DNA of 58,163 nt from Pseudomonadota bacterium (GTDB taxonomy: Bacteria > Pseudomonadota > Gammaproteobacteria > Steroidobacterales > Steroidobacteraceae), in NCBI GenBank assembly GCA_023423065.1, contig JAFAGC010000128.1, positions 1-58,163 on the forward strand, given 5' to 3'. The translations under genes were made by a program, and so were the position numbers. Below, one piece after another: positions 1 through 9,009 of the stretch. Under the pieces are notes generated by a model that saw only the letters and a list, made by a program, of their open reading frames with translations, was not told where the DNA came from and did no database searches. Positions within the stretch are counted from its first letter, which is position 1, and each line of letters opens with the position of its first letter.

Positions 1-40
1 CCGCCGCCCCCGCCCCCCCGCCGCCCCCCGGGCCCGATGC
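1..40. other. C-rich low-complexity window edge
   Basis: The first 40 bases are almost only C and G with long C runs, unlike anything else in the window. This may be a contig edge or a sequencing/assembly artefact. No gene is visible in it. Confidence 0.5.
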
Positions 41-47
41 GGATCGA

Positions 48-2681
48 TCAGAACTTCACCCTCACGCGGGCATACCAGAAGCCACCATTGGCGCCGAACG
101 GACCGCCACTGTTGGGGTAGATCTGCCCGTTCGAGAGGCCGTTGGTCAGGACATAGATCGGGTTGGCCGAAGTGGCCTTGATCTTGTCCGGATAAGTATT
201 GAACAGATTGGCCGCACCAATCGCCATCGTGTAGTTATCCGCGACGGTGTAACTGGCTTCCAGATCGGTCGTGAATTTCGAGCTGAAGGTCTGGCCCGGG
301 AAGGACTGTTCCAAAGTGAAGGAGCCGTAGTAGTTCTCACGCGCCGAGATCGCGAAGTCGCCGATGGTGTAGCCGACGGTGAAGGTTCCCCGATGCTTCG
401 GGATGGTGCCCTCGATGTCAGCCTTGATGGCATCGTCGATGATATCCGTGTCGTACTCCGTCACCTCCGTGTCGTTGTAGTTATAGGCAAGCGTCAGGAG
501 GAGCGAACCTTCACCCGCTGCCGCACTGAAGGTGCCGACGAAGTCGAGCCCTGTCGTGCGAGAGTCATAGGCGCTGGTGGGATATTGAACGTCGCCGCCT
601 TCGCCCACGGCGAGCAGTGCGGGCTGCAGGGCGATGTCCGCGGCGGTCACGCTGTAGGTCTGGGACAGACCGATGCGGTCTTTCAACTCGATCCGGTAGG
701 CGTCGAGCGTCAGTTTCAGGTTGGACAGGGGCGTGAACACGAAGCCCAGGCCGAAGTTGGTCGACTCTTCAGGCTTGAGCGCGGTGGCGCCGAAATACTG
801 CGCGATCGGATTGGTGACCGGATAGGTTCCCGTCTGCACCTGTACTCCGTTGGTGAAGGCGGTGGTCAGGATCTGCACGTTGCTCTGGCCCGGCGACGGC
901 GCGTGATAGCCCGTGCCGACGGTGCCGCGAATCGCAACCGCCGGTGTGATCTCCCACAGCGCATTCAGCTTGCCGACCGTGGTCGAGCCGAACGTGTCGT
1001 AGTGCTCGTAGCGGCCCGCTGCGCCTACCGAAAACGATTCGGTCAGGTCGGCTTCCACACTCGCGTACGCGGCATAACTCTGCTGCTCATAGGTGTTGGC
1101 GGCGTCCGGGCTGGTGCCGCCATAGCCGCTCGCGCCCGGAAAGGCCATGGTGACCGTGGAGTCGTAGGCGTACACACCCGGCGACGTCTCGACATAGAGC
1201 GGCTGGGTGATGTACGGCCCGATGCCATAGGACTGTTCGTCGCCCTCGGTCGCCTCATAAGCCTCTTCGCGGTATTCCGCACCGAACCCGACGGTGAGCG
1301 GGCTCGGCAGGCCGGTCTCGACCGACCAGACGAAGTCGGTGTTCAGCACGAGTTCTTCCTGGATCAGCGTACCGAACTCGAACGTATCCTGGGTCAGCGG
1401 ACCATAGGTCGGGCTGAGCGAGTCGTACATCGACATGGCCAACTCGTTCTTGCTGAGCGATCCCGACACGTCGTACGTCAGGTTCGTCGACAGGTTGCCT
1501 TTGACGCCCAATACGCCGAACGCCTGGTCCTTTTCACCCACGAACCACGGCGTGAAGCCCGCCGGGTACATCTCCGAAAACGAGAAGGTGTTGCCGTCCA
1601 GGACGAATCCGCCCGCGGGGCAGGTCGCATTGCCCGTGGGGCATGTGGTCAGGTAGATAGGATGAGCAAAGGCGCCATTTCGTCCCAGGGTGCGCACGAC
1701 GCCTTCCGTGTCGGTCGCCGTGAATGTTTCGGGCGCACGATAGTTGAAGCTTTGCGTGATCTCCGCATGCGCGAAATTGCCGAACGTATAGAGTTGGGTC
1801 GAGTCGGTCAGGTCATAGGTGAAGTTGACCATGGCCTTCCAGCCATCTGACGGCGAGTTGCCGTAGATCTGGACCGGGCTCGGGTAGTTGGGTAGCTGGT
1901 CGGCCAGCTCCGGATGCGCCTGCGCGAACAGCACGGCCGCGGGACGCGTCGCGTTGCGGACTGTGCCTTCATCATCGTTGTACTCGGCGGCGAAGGAGAC
2001 GAAGGCGTTGTCGCCCAGGTTCATCCCGAAATAGGCTGCGACTTGCTTGGCCGCGCCGTCGCCGCCGTTGTCGTAGAACTGGCCATAGCGGGTGCTCGCC
2101 TCGAAGCCTTCGTCGTTTCTGAGCGAGTAGTTCAGCACGCCGGCGATGGCATCCGTACCGTATTGCGCGGTCGCGCCTTCGCGCAGGATCTGCAGGCTGC
2201 CAAAGGCGATGGAGGGCAGGACTGCGAGGTCCGCACCCTGGGACAGCGCGTTGGTCGGGTCACCCGCCGCAACCTGCACCAGCGCCGCCCGGTTGAGACG
2301 TTTGCCGTTGATCATGACCAGCGTCATGTCGCCTGCAAGTCCGCGCATCGAAGGCGCGCGGACAAAGGTCGAGGCGTCGGAAATCATGTTCTGCGCGACG
2401 TTGAAGCTGGGAACGACGTTCTTGAGGACTTCGAGCATGTCGGCGGCGGGCTGGGTCGCCAGTTCGGCCGAGCCGATGACGTCGACGGGAGAAGCCGAGT
2501 CGGTCACGGAACGGTCGGTCCGGCGCGTACCGAGCACGAGGACTTCCTCGTGCACCTCTCCTGCGCTGTGCATGTCCGCTTCTGCTTCGTCCGCGAGTAC
2601 CGGTGGTACCGCGAGTGTGAGCAGCACGCCCGCGAGGGCCCCGGATGCTTGGGGGAGCATCTGTCCCGATTTCAGTTTCAT
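48..2681 (-). CDS. TonB-dependent outer-membrane receptor
   Basis: An 877-residue TonB-dependent receptor that would take up a substrate across the outer membrane using TonB energy. An N-terminal signal peptide is followed by a plug domain (SPVDVIGSAEL, then VMINGKRLN and LREGATAQYGTDAIAG) and a long beta-barrel ending in an aromatic residue (RVRVKF), as expected for an outer-membrane barrel. I chose the ATG at 2681 because GGGAGGT lies about ten bases upstream and the signal peptide follows directly; a longer reading frame to 2786 lacks both. The substrate cannot be told from sequence. No TonB/ExbBD genes are adjacent. Confidence 0.93.
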   Translation of the reverse strand: MKLKSGQMLPQASGALAGVLLTLAVPPVLADEAEADMHSAGEVHEEVLVLGTRRTDRSVTDSASPVDVIGSAELATQPAADMLEVLKNVVPSFNVAQNMISDASTFVRAPSMRGLAGDMTLVMINGKRLNRAALVQVAAGDPTNALSQGADLAVLPSIAFGSLQILREGATAQYGTDAIAGVLNYSLRNDEGFEASTRYGQFYDNGGDGAAKQVAAYFGMNLGDNAFVSFAAEYNDDEGTVRNATRPAAVLFAQAHPELADQLPNYPSPVQIYGNSPSDGWKAMVNFTYDLTDSTQLYTFGNFAHAEITQSFNYRAPETFTATDTEGVVRTLGRNGAFAHPIYLTTCPTGNATCPAGGFVLDGNTFSFSEMYPAGFTPWFVGEKDQAFGVLGVKGNLSTNLTYDVSGSLSKNELAMSMYDSLSPTYGPLTQDTFEFGTLIQEELVLNTDFVWSVETGLPSPLTVGFGAEYREEAYEATEGDEQSYGIGPYITQPLYVETSPGVYAYDSTVTMAFPGASGYGGTSPDAANTYEQQSYAAYASVEADLTESFSVGAAGRYEHYDTFGSTTVGKLNALWEITPAVAIRGTVGTGYHAPSPGQSNVQILTTAFTNGVQVQTGTYPVTNPIAQYFGATALKPEESTNFGLGFVFTPLSNLKLTLDAYRIELKDRIGLSQTYSVTAADIALQPALLAVGEGGDVQYPTSAYDSRTTGLDFVGTFSAAAGEGSLLLTLAYNYNDTEVTEYDTDIIDDAIKADIEGTIPKHRGTFTVGYTIGDFAISARENYYGSFTLEQSFPGQTFSSKFTTDLEASYTVADNYTMAIGAANLFNTYPDKIKATSANPIYVLTNGLSNGQIYPNSGGPFGANGGFWYARVRVKF

Positions 2682-3206
2682 AGCCTTGCGACCTCCCAAC
2701 GTTGGTTTGTATTGCCGGCCTTGCGACGTACCCCTCTTGCCTGTCGCGGCTTCGATGTCAGAGCCATGCCGCATCGTTCTGCGCATGGCGTTGGGAATGT
2801 CGTTGCAATAAGTCGGCCAGCGCGCCGCCCGCGACGTTGCGAATTCGCATTCGTCGAAGGATCGCGAGGCTAACTAGCTTCTCGGGAAGGCGGTCTTTCC
2901 GCTGATTTGTTTGATTTTTTCGCGCGCCGCGGCGGCGACCGAAATGCCGATCGAACGTTGTGAGGAAGACTCAGGACATCTCGGGGCAGTCTGGATTTCG
3001 TGCTCGAACGACCGGCATCAATAGTGCAATTTCCCCGAACACCGCGCGCATTCGCACCGCGGCGGCACATGAATGTTTTTCATCACATGAAGTTTTCTCA
3101 TCACATGAATTTTTCTCATCGCAGCGGAGAGCTCGCGCCGCGAGCCGCCTAACAACTTCATGCGGCAGCAGGAGAAGTGGGATGCCCGGTCAGGCTGCGT
3201 CGAATC
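2682..3206. other. Intergenic region, receptor promoter side
   Basis: About 520 bases between the receptor start and the 3' end of the DUF4097-like gene. It should hold the receptor promoter. The only clear structure is an AT-rich tandem repeat at 3063-3116. I see no convincing coding region. Confidence 0.5.
3063..3116. repeat. 18-bp tandem repeat, three units
   Basis: Three consecutive 18-base units of the form CATCACATGAAKTTTTCT. The last two differ by one base and the first is more diverged. A partial CATC continues at 3117. The AT-rich repeat stands out from its GC-rich surroundings. Confidence 0.75.
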
Positions 3207-4046
3207 TCAGTTCGCCGCGCGCAGCGAGATGCTGCCACCGGACGTGCGTGCTTCGATCGGCTGACCGCCGCCATTGATCGTCCCTTTCAGTTGGCCACTC
3301 TGCTGCGACGTCGTCGCGACCGGAAGATCCGAATGGATCGAGCCACCGCTCGTGGTCGCATCGAGATCGCCCGTCGTGGCTCGCGGCACCGTCACTCGAA
3401 TGCCGCCGCCGGAAGTCGTCGCCGAGATTCCGCGGTTGACGCCCGCCAGGCTGCACTCGACGCTCCCGCCGCTCGTCTTTCCGCGGATCCTGCCGTCGAT
3501 ATTCAAGAGGCGGACGCTGCCACCCGAGGTGGCCGCATCGACGTCGCCACGGATGTTCTCCGCATGAATTCCGCCGCCGGAGGTTCGCGCTTCGACTTTC
3601 CCGTTCACATTCTTCGCGACCACGCTACCGCCCGAGGAGCGCAAGGTTGCCGTACCGGTCGTGTCCGCCAGCTCAACGCTTCCGCCGCTCGTGTGAACGT
3701 CGATGCCGTAACGTCGCGGCACCGTCACTTCGATGGACGCATCGCGGTTCCAGGATCGCCAGTCGAACCAGTTGTTCTTTCGCAGTCGCAGCGTGACGGT
3801 CACGCCGCCGTCGGTCTGCACCGCCTCGAGCATTGCGTCGTCGAGATCCTCATCTGAGCCGTGGGCGCTCATGCGGACGGTCACCTGGTTCGTGTCGCCG
3901 CCTGACACACGCACCGAAGCGGAGTCGGAGTCCACGGTCAGCACTCCACCGGGCGAGACTGCGAAAGTTCGCTCGAACTTTCTTTCCGCGGCGTGAGCGG
4001 AGCAGGCCAACAACAAGGTGAAGGCAATGGCGAGATAGCGAGTCAT
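3207..4046 (-). CDS. Exported DUF4097-like beta-repeat protein
   Basis: 279 residues with a Sec signal peptide (MTRYLAIAFTLLLACSAHA). The rest is a repetitive beta-structure in which a short unit recurs about every 18 residues (TSGGSVEL, SSGGSVVA, TSGGGIHA, TSGGSVRL, TSGGSVEC, TSGGGIRV, TSGGSIHS, TSGGSISL). This fits the DUF4097/putative adhesin class of parallel beta-helix-like exported proteins. The ATG at 4046 is preceded by AGGGAG; the longer frame upstream is a shadow of the divergent gene. Family membership is by pattern and the function is unknown. Confidence 0.85.
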   Translation of the reverse strand: MTRYLAIAFTLLLACSAHAAERKFERTFAVSPGGVLTVDSDSASVRVSGGDTNQVTVRMSAHGSDEDLDDAMLEAVQTDGGVTVTLRLRKNNWFDWRSWNRDASIEVTVPRRYGIDVHTSGGSVELADTTGTATLRSSGGSVVAKNVNGKVEARTSGGGIHAENIRGDVDAATSGGSVRLLNIDGRIRGKTSGGSVECSLAGVNRGISATTSGGGIRVTVPRATTGDLDATTSGGSIHSDLPVATTSQQSGQLKGTINGGGQPIEARTSGGSISLRAAN

Positions 4047-4240
4047 GGGAGCTCCCTCTGGACGGCGGTGAATCAGGTGCCGTTTGGACGGTCCGCCGGC
4101 GAAGCGGGTTGCAGCAGTGAGGTCAAGTTGTCGGACGGCGTGCGAGTCATCGTACAAATCTCGATTTTTCAGCCACTTGGAGGCGGTGAACGTCCGCGGA
4201 TTGTCGCCGTATCCCATGGGCGCACAGAATCGCGACGAAA

Positions 4241-4267
4241 TGTCGATCCCGGGTCCGGCCAATCGGC
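4241..4267 (+). promoter_or_regulatory. ECF42-type promoter, copy 1
   Basis: TGTCGA (4241-4246), 17 bases, then CGGC (4264-4267), about 50 bases before the DGPF gene start. The identical box/spacing arrangement precedes the paralogue at 16261. ECF42 sigma factors, which are genetically linked to DGPF proteins, are reported to use TGTCGA at -35 and a short CG-containing -10. The sigma factor is not in this window. Confidence 0.55.
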
Positions 4268-4316
4268 CAACCCTCGAACCCAACACCCGTTGGCACATTG
4301 ATGTGGGAGAACGACG

Positions 4317-4748
4317 ATGCGAGTCATGGTGATCCTGAAAGCCACCCCGAACAGCGAAGCGGGCGTGATGCCGAGGATGGAGGACATCGAGAAGACCATC
4401 CGCTTCAACGAGGAGATGGTGAAGGCGGGAATACTGAAAGGCGCCGACGGGCTCAAGCCCAGCAAGTTCGGCAAGCGCCTCAGGTTCCGGCCGCACCGCA
4501 AGCCGTCGGTCACGGACGGTCCGTTCGCGGAGACGAAGGAGTTGGTCGCCGGTTACTGGATCTGGGAAGTGAAGTCGATGGAAGAGGCGATGGAGTGGGC
4601 GATGCGCATCCCCGATCCGGCGCCGGGGCAGGAGTCCGACGTCGAGATCCGTCCGTTCTTCGGGCCCGAGGATTTCGGCGAGGAGTTCACGCCGGAGCTG
4701 CAGGATAGAGTAGAAGAGATGCACCGGACGGTCGAAGCGAAGGCCTGA
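4317..4748 (+). CDS. YCII/DGPF-domain protein (paralogue 1)
   Basis: 143 residues of the YCII-related (DGPF) family. The hallmark DGPFAETKELVAGYWIW lies in the middle, after an N-terminal MRVMVILKATPNSEAG strand. These small ferredoxin-like-fold proteins are typically encoded near ECF42 sigma factors; their biochemical role is not established. A GGGAG-like site precedes the ATG. It is closely similar throughout to the gene at 16261 and shares its upstream promoter motif, so the two look like a duplicated, co-regulated pair. Confidence 0.9.
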   Translation: MRVMVILKATPNSEAGVMPRMEDIEKTIRFNEEMVKAGILKGADGLKPSKFGKRLRFRPHRKPSVTDGPFAETKELVAGYWIWEVKSMEEAMEWAMRIPDPAPGQESDVEIRPFFGPEDFGEEFTPELQDRVEEMHRTVEAKA

Positions 4749-4832
4749 CGTTCGTCGTCCCGGGACATGCACGCGGAAAGGGCGCGGTACATGCCGAAGG
4801 CAGCCGCGCCCTCCCCATATGTCGGAGGGGAC

Positions 4833-5156
4833 ATGCCGAAGGTTCAGTTGATTCGCTTTCTGAAGATCGCGAAGGAAGATCTGGGGAATCTGCGGCGCAC
4901 GCTCGTGAAGGGACCGCTTGCGGAGGGTGAGCCGGAGTGGGCGCAGTTCCAGGAGGCCATCGATTTGATAGAGGCCGCCCTGGGCCAGTCGGACAAGAAT
5001 CAGTTTCCGGCGGCGGCGAGGTCGGTGTCCAGGGCGCTCGAACTCACGAAGACTTTGAGCGCGAACTATCGGTCGCAGAATCCCGCGATTCGAGATCCGT
5101 TCAATCGGACGACGGTGGCGCTCATCGAAGTGCGGCGGGAACTGGGGCAGGTCTGA
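4833..5156 (+). CDS. Hypothetical 107-residue protein
   Basis: I do not recognise this family. It is a small, mostly helical soluble protein without signal or membrane segment (MPKVQLIRFLKIAKEDLG at the start, ending VALIEVRRELGQV). The ATG at 4833 has a strong GGAGGGG site a few bases upstream. An upstream in-frame ATG region repeats the words ACATGCCGAAGG, but the later start has the better ribosome site. It follows the DGPF gene by 85 bases on the same strand and could be co-transcribed. Confidence 0.65.
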   Translation: MPKVQLIRFLKIAKEDLGNLRRTLVKGPLAEGEPEWAQFQEAIDLIEAALGQSDKNQFPAAARSVSRALELTKTLSANYRSQNPAIRDPFNRTTVALIEVRRELGQV

Positions 5157-5168
5157 CGCATCGTTGAA

Positions 5169-5453
5169 TCAGGAGCCGGCCCACGGCGTGCCGAAGACAC
5201 CCACGGCCAGCTCCAGCCACACGACGACGAGCGCTGCGCCAACGATGACGCCGACTGTCCATCGGTACGCGCCGGAATGGCGTCGCCTCGCGAGGAGTTC
5301 GAACGTGACACCGGCGGCCAGCAGCAGGGCGCCCGCGATCAGGAAGTCGAAGACGGACCAGTCGACCTCATCGGTGAACTGCATCGCGATGAGCGGCAGC
5401 AGCAGCAGGGCCGCGACGGCGCCGAGGATGACGATCAGTCTCGTGTTGCGCAT
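5169..5453 (-). CDS. Small three-helix membrane protein
   Basis: 94 residues with three predicted transmembrane segments (VILGAVAALLLLPLIAM; FDFLIAGALLLAAGVTF; VGVIVGAALVVVWLELAVGV) and a basic RRRH loop between the second and third. No family is recognised. It is convergent with the preceding gene and lies just downstream of the DUF1993 gene on the same strand (gap about 20 bases), so the two may form an operon. Confidence 0.7.
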   Translation of the reverse strand: MRNTRLIVILGAVAALLLLPLIAMQFTDEVDWSVFDFLIAGALLLAAGVTFELLARRRHSGAYRWTVGVIVGAALVVVWLELAVGVFGTPWAGS

Positions 5454-5474
5454 GCTGCAAGGGCCCGCGGTGAA

Positions 5475-5987
5475 TCAGGTGGCGGCGGGCCGCTTCGACT
5501 GCGCACCCAGATAGTCACGCTTGCCGACGGCCACACCGTTGTGACGCAGGATCGCGTACGCGGTCGTGAGGTGGAAGAAGAAGTTAGGGATCGTGTGCTC
5601 GATGAAGTAGTCGGCGCCCGTCATCCATTCGCCTTTCCAGCGCGGCTGGCTCACGACGCGCGCGGCGGCGCCGTCGAAATCGTTCGGCGAAATTCCGTCG
5701 AGCAGCGTGATGGTCGACCGCACCCGCGCCTGCAGCTCCGCGAGGGTCCTTTCGTTGTCTTCCTGGGACGGGACCGGCTTGCCGGTGAGATAGCCCACGG
5801 AAAGCTTCGCCGTGTCGCAGGCGATCTGCACCTGCCGCGCGAGCGGAAACTGGTCCGGCGCGAGCCGCAGGGTGGCGAAGACGTCCGGGTCGAAGTTTTT
5901 CGACTTGGCGTAATCGGTGGCCATGCCGAGCCACTTGTCGAGTTGGCCGAGCTGCTTTTTGAACTGGGAGAAGGTTTCGGTGTACAT
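5475..5987 (-). CDS. DUF1993 family protein
   Basis: 170 residues matching the DUF1993 family: an N-terminal helix with TFSQFKKQLGQLDKWL, central APDQFPLARQVQIACDTAK, and a C-terminal FIEHTIPNFFFHLTTAYAIL segment ending in HNGV(A)VGKRDYLG. The family is a cytoplasmic four-helix-bundle type of unknown function, related in shape to DinB-like proteins. Length is normal. It lies just upstream of the small membrane protein on the same strand. Confidence 0.85.
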   Translation of the reverse strand: MYTETFSQFKKQLGQLDKWLGMATDYAKSKNFDPDVFATLRLAPDQFPLARQVQIACDTAKLSVGYLTGKPVPSQEDNERTLAELQARVRSTITLLDGISPNDFDGAAARVVSQPRWKGEWMTGADYFIEHTIPNFFFHLTTAYAILRHNGVAVGKRDYLGAQSKRPAAT

Positions 5988-6023
5988 GGACGGGGAAGGT
6001 ACGCGGTTTTTGCGCGGCGTGCT

Positions 6024-7298
6024 CTAGCCTCCGACTTCCGGGTGCCTCTGCAGCAGGTAAATGATCTCGGAGCCCGCCAGGAAGAGGGGCCCGTAGCCGT
6101 GCGCCGCGTTCACGTCCGTCGGGCGATAGAGATAGAACGTATCGTCCCAGCCGAGACCCGTGCCGATGCAGGTGCCCTCGACCTGGCCGATCGAGTTCAC
6201 TTTCGTCGTCAGGCCTCTCCAACCGCGAATCGCGATGGGAGCCCACGTCGGGCGGCTCAGCCAGCCCTTGTTGATGGCGCGCGTGATCGCGAATACGAAC
6301 ATCGCGCTCGACGACGTCTCCTCGTACGAATCCGGACGGTCGAGCAACTGGTGCCAGAGTCCTGAAGGCGCCTGCGTCCGCCGCAGTCCGGCGGCGTGCG
6401 CCCTGAAGATGCTGAGCAATTGCGACCTCTGCGGATGATCCGTCGGCAGCACCGTCAGCAGCTCGGCGGTCGCCATGAACGCCCATCCATTGGCGCGCGC
6501 CCAGTGGAACGCGGGGTGCGGACTCATCTCCTGGACCCAACCATGCATGAACAGGCCTTTTTGTGTCACGAACATCCTGGAATAGAACTGCAGGATCTGC
6601 CTTGCGGCGTCGTCGTAATAGCGGCTGTCGCCCGTGAGCACGCCCATCTGCGCGAGGCAAGGCACGCTCATGTACAGGTCGTCGAGCCACACCGAGTTCG
6701 GCATCGGCTGGTTGCGCGCGAAGGTGCGGTCAGACAGGCGGAATTGCCGCGTCGACACCCAGTTCGCGTAGTTGTCGATCCACGGGCGCAGGTTGGTGAT
6801 TCCCGCGCGATGCGCCTTGACCATCGCCGCGCACATCGCGCCCGAGTCGTCCAGGTTCTGCGGGAAGATCATCCTGCGCAGCGAGAGACCGGACGACACG
6901 GGCATCGGATAGGTGTCGTAGGTCATGGTCGGATAGTTGGCCCGCATGTGCGACGCCATGCGCGCAAGCCCGTTGAGCCGGGTGTTCACATAGGAGCGGT
7001 AGCGCTGGTCGCCCGTGACCGAGGTGGCCTGCAGCATGCCTGCATACGTGACACCCCATTCGTAGCTGTCGATGCGCAATGTGGTACGCGCGAGCGCGAC
7101 ATTCCTCGGCATGCTGTTGAGCGAGATCGCGGCGCCCGTGGCGCCGTTGATGGGGCGAAACGGGGCCGCCGTGAGTAGATAGCCATGCACGCGGGTCATG
7201 ACCTCGCGGATGGATGATTGGGTGGTGGGCGTGGTTTGTGCGAAGGTCGCGCTTGCGGTCAGGAGCGAGACCATCAACAGGGTGGGTATGCGAGTCAT
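6024..7298 (-). CDS. Exported GH88/GH105 family glycoside hydrolase
   Basis: 424 residues with a Sec signal peptide (ending ASATFAQ) and an alpha/alpha-barrel of the GH88/GH105 type, the unsaturated glucuronyl/rhamnogalacturonyl hydrolases (YteR-like). Visible family words are YEWGVTYAGML, VWLDDLYMSVP, HPAFHWARANGWAFMATAEL, YEETSSSAMFVFAI and the C-terminal GYGPLFLAGSEIIYLL. These enzymes trim the terminal unsaturated uronic acid left by polysaccharide lyases. No lyase or sugar transporter is adjacent, so the substrate is open. The acidic residues in WLDDLY and the histidine and tryptophan of FHWARANGW are present. Confidence 0.88.
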   Translation of the reverse strand: MTRIPTLLMVSLLTASATFAQTTPTTQSSIREVMTRVHGYLLTAAPFRPINGATGAAISLNSMPRNVALARTTLRIDSYEWGVTYAGMLQATSVTGDQRYRSYVNTRLNGLARMASHMRANYPTMTYDTYPMPVSSGLSLRRMIFPQNLDDSGAMCAAMVKAHRAGITNLRPWIDNYANWVSTRQFRLSDRTFARNQPMPNSVWLDDLYMSVPCLAQMGVLTGDSRYYDDAARQILQFYSRMFVTQKGLFMHGWVQEMSPHPAFHWARANGWAFMATAELLTVLPTDHPQRSQLLSIFRAHAAGLRRTQAPSGLWHQLLDRPDSYEETSSSAMFVFAITRAINKGWLSRPTWAPIAIRGWRGLTTKVNSIGQVEGTCIGTGLGWDDTFYLYRPTDVNAAHGYGPLFLAGSEIIYLLQRHPEVGG

Positions 7299-7804
7299 GC
7301 GAGGTTCCTCCGTGAACCTCCGTATAACTTTTCAGCCTTGCCGCGCGGATCGGAAAGTTGCTAAACGCGAGCGGCTGTGGTCCTACCGCAGGATTAGGCT
7401 GTGTGAATTAGGTGGGATGGAAACGCCCTGGAACGACGTGAAACTGCGGGACTGATCGATGGCTCGCTGGGTTGGAGCCTCACAGCGCGAGTAACGCATT
7501 GATGGGCAAGGGTAAGGGTGGGCCATTACCTTCTTGTACCCACCAGCCGTACCCTCGCGACCCAAGCGTGCGGGGTCATTTCGCCGATTCGAGGGCCGGT
7601 CCGCAAGAATTTCCTGGTGGATGTAGCGTCCCCAGGGGGATACGGATCCTGGTTACCACCGTGAAAGGGCGGTGGCTCAGCCAGGTCGTGGCAGTGACTA
7701 GCGGCACCGCGCGGCAAACTGACTCGCCGGCTCTCAAGTGGGTTGCGGGCCGTGGTGGATAGGCCTCATGCTGACATCGCCTGATCCGACAAACGGGGAT
7801 CGAC
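7299..7804. other. Gene-free junction region of the island
   Basis: About 500 bases without a convincing gene. It contains the 17-bp near-copy of the tRNA-Asn 3' end at 7460-7476. I interpret this as the far end of a genomic island. Upstream of 7460 the bases should include the GH88/105 promoter. Confidence 0.5.
7460..7476 (-). repeat. Candidate att repeat (tRNA-Asn 3' end copy)
   Basis: TGGCTCGCTGGGTTGGA matches the last 17 bases of tRNA-Asn (15946-15962, TGGCTCCCTGGGTTGGA) with one mismatch and in the same orientation. With the integrase fragment beside the tRNA, this is a likely remote attachment-site copy. Confidence 0.55.
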
Positions 7805-8392
7805 ATGCGCGCCAGAGCCATCTCCATCACGTTCGATCAATCCCTGCCGATGATGTTGGCGCTGGCGTTGGTGCTGGTTGCCTGCGCCACGCAGCAGGCG
7901 TTGAAGGTCGTAGTGCCGCGCGCCGGCGACGTCGCGATGAGTGTCGTCGAACCACTCGCCGAGCAAAGCTATGCGAATACGCTCGATGCGCAGTGGGAAC
8001 TTCCGCTGCCATTCGAGGAGAACCAAACACCCATCTATCCACCGGAGTTGCTGTCCGCGAATCTGCCGCCCATGACGGTGCGCGTTCGAATCATCGTCGA
8101 CGAGCAAGGGTCAGTCGTCGATTCCATGGCGCTGGCGGTGCCACCTGACTACCCGCAGTTCTTTGCCACCACGCAGGCTGCCGTGCATGACTGGAAGTTC
8201 TGGCCGCTCGTGAAGTGGCAGGCCGTCGCAGGCACTCGAACAGACATCGAGTTCAACGGATGGGTGCGCACGTATGAAGGCACCGCGACCGCGTTGCCGT
8301 TCCACCAGGACTACGACATCACGTTTACGCAGAAGGATGGGAAGGGCGTTGTCACTTCTTCTTCACCGACTCCGCGCGCGGCGGGGCAGTGA
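7805..8392 (+). CDS. Lipoprotein with TonB C-terminal-like domain
   Basis: 195 residues (180 if the ATG at 7850 is used, which gives a more typical signal). A lipobox LVAC at residue 27 indicates a lipoprotein. The central part resembles the TonB C-terminal domain: YPPELLSANLPPMTVRVRIIVDEQGSV, then ATTQAAVHDWKFWP. Proteins of this type are annotated as energy-transducer-like. Without an N-terminal TonB membrane anchor and proline-rich linker it is unlikely to be a full TonB. It lies inside the candidate island, with no receptor next to it. Confidence 0.75.
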   Translation: MRARAISITFDQSLPMMLALALVLVACATQQALKVVVPRAGDVAMSVVEPLAEQSYANTLDAQWELPLPFEENQTPIYPPELLSANLPPMTVRVRIIVDEQGSVVDSMALAVPPDYPQFFATTQAAVHDWKFWPLVKWQAVAGTRTDIEFNGWVRTYEGTATALPFHQDYDITFTQKDGKGVVTSSSPTPRAAGQ

Positions 8393-8536
8393 CCTGCGCG
8401 GCGCACTGATCGTGGCCCGAGGGCCGTTAGCTGCTCGAGCACTGCACAAATCAGCAATTGCGGATATACCTAACTAGCCGTAGTCTATTCCCTTCGCTGC
8501 CACTTTCTGGCCGCGAGCCATAGGAGGAAAAGAACA

Positions 8537-8836
8537 ATGAAATTCCTGGGCACCATATTTGCCGTTGGTTATTTTGCAATCGGAGTCGTTCAGATTGCTG
8601 CGACGATGCAAGGGCTCGAAGAATGGCTCGGCTGGCCCGGATGGATCTGCTCCGTTCTCGGGCTCTTCATCGGTTGGACGCCGGTGATTGGCACAGCTCT
8701 TGGGATTTACGGAGCGGTTGCTGGTTGGGACTGGCCCGTGGTTTGGGCAATTGTCCTGTTTGCGGGTTTTCCAATCTTCTTCCTAATCCTGAATGGAATA
8801 TCGAAAGGATTGGCAGCAGTAGCCGAAAGAAGGTAG
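8537..8836 (+). CDS. Small membrane protein, 99 residues
   Basis: A hydrophobic protein with about three membrane segments (FLGTIFAVGYFAIGVVQIA; WICSVLGLFIGWTPVIGTAL; VVWAIVLFAGFPIFFLIL). The ATG is preceded by a strong AGGAGG site, and a strong intrinsic terminator follows at 8868. It therefore looks like a well-formed single-gene transcription unit. The family is not recognised. Confidence 0.75.
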   Translation: MKFLGTIFAVGYFAIGVVQIAATMQGLEEWLGWPGWICSVLGLFIGWTPVIGTALGIYGAVAGWDWPVVWAIVLFAGFPIFFLILNGISKGLAAVAERR

Positions 8837-8867
8837 GAGCGAGAACTTCGCCCAATCTCGACGACGA

Positions 8868-8893
8868 GGCCGCCGCTGATGGGCGGCCTTTTT
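8868..8893 (+). terminator. Intrinsic terminator
   Basis: Perfect 7-bp stem GGCCGCC / GGCGGCC with a 7-base loop followed by TTTTT, 31 bases after the stop codon of the small membrane protein. It is nearly identical in sequence to the terminator at 57540. Confidence 0.88.
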
Positions 8894-9009
8894 CATGGTC
8901 GCCATTCCGTCACCACGCAAGGATCATCTGCGGCGACAACCTCCCACAAGGTCCATAGGCTCGTCTTCAGCAACTGGATAGGCCTAATATTCGCGAAGGG
9001 AGGGTGCCA

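Noticed and set aside
393..1850. 485-residue plus-strand reading frame opposite the TonB receptor
   Set aside because: Arginine-rich shadow of the receptor gene; no family motif and no ribosome site.
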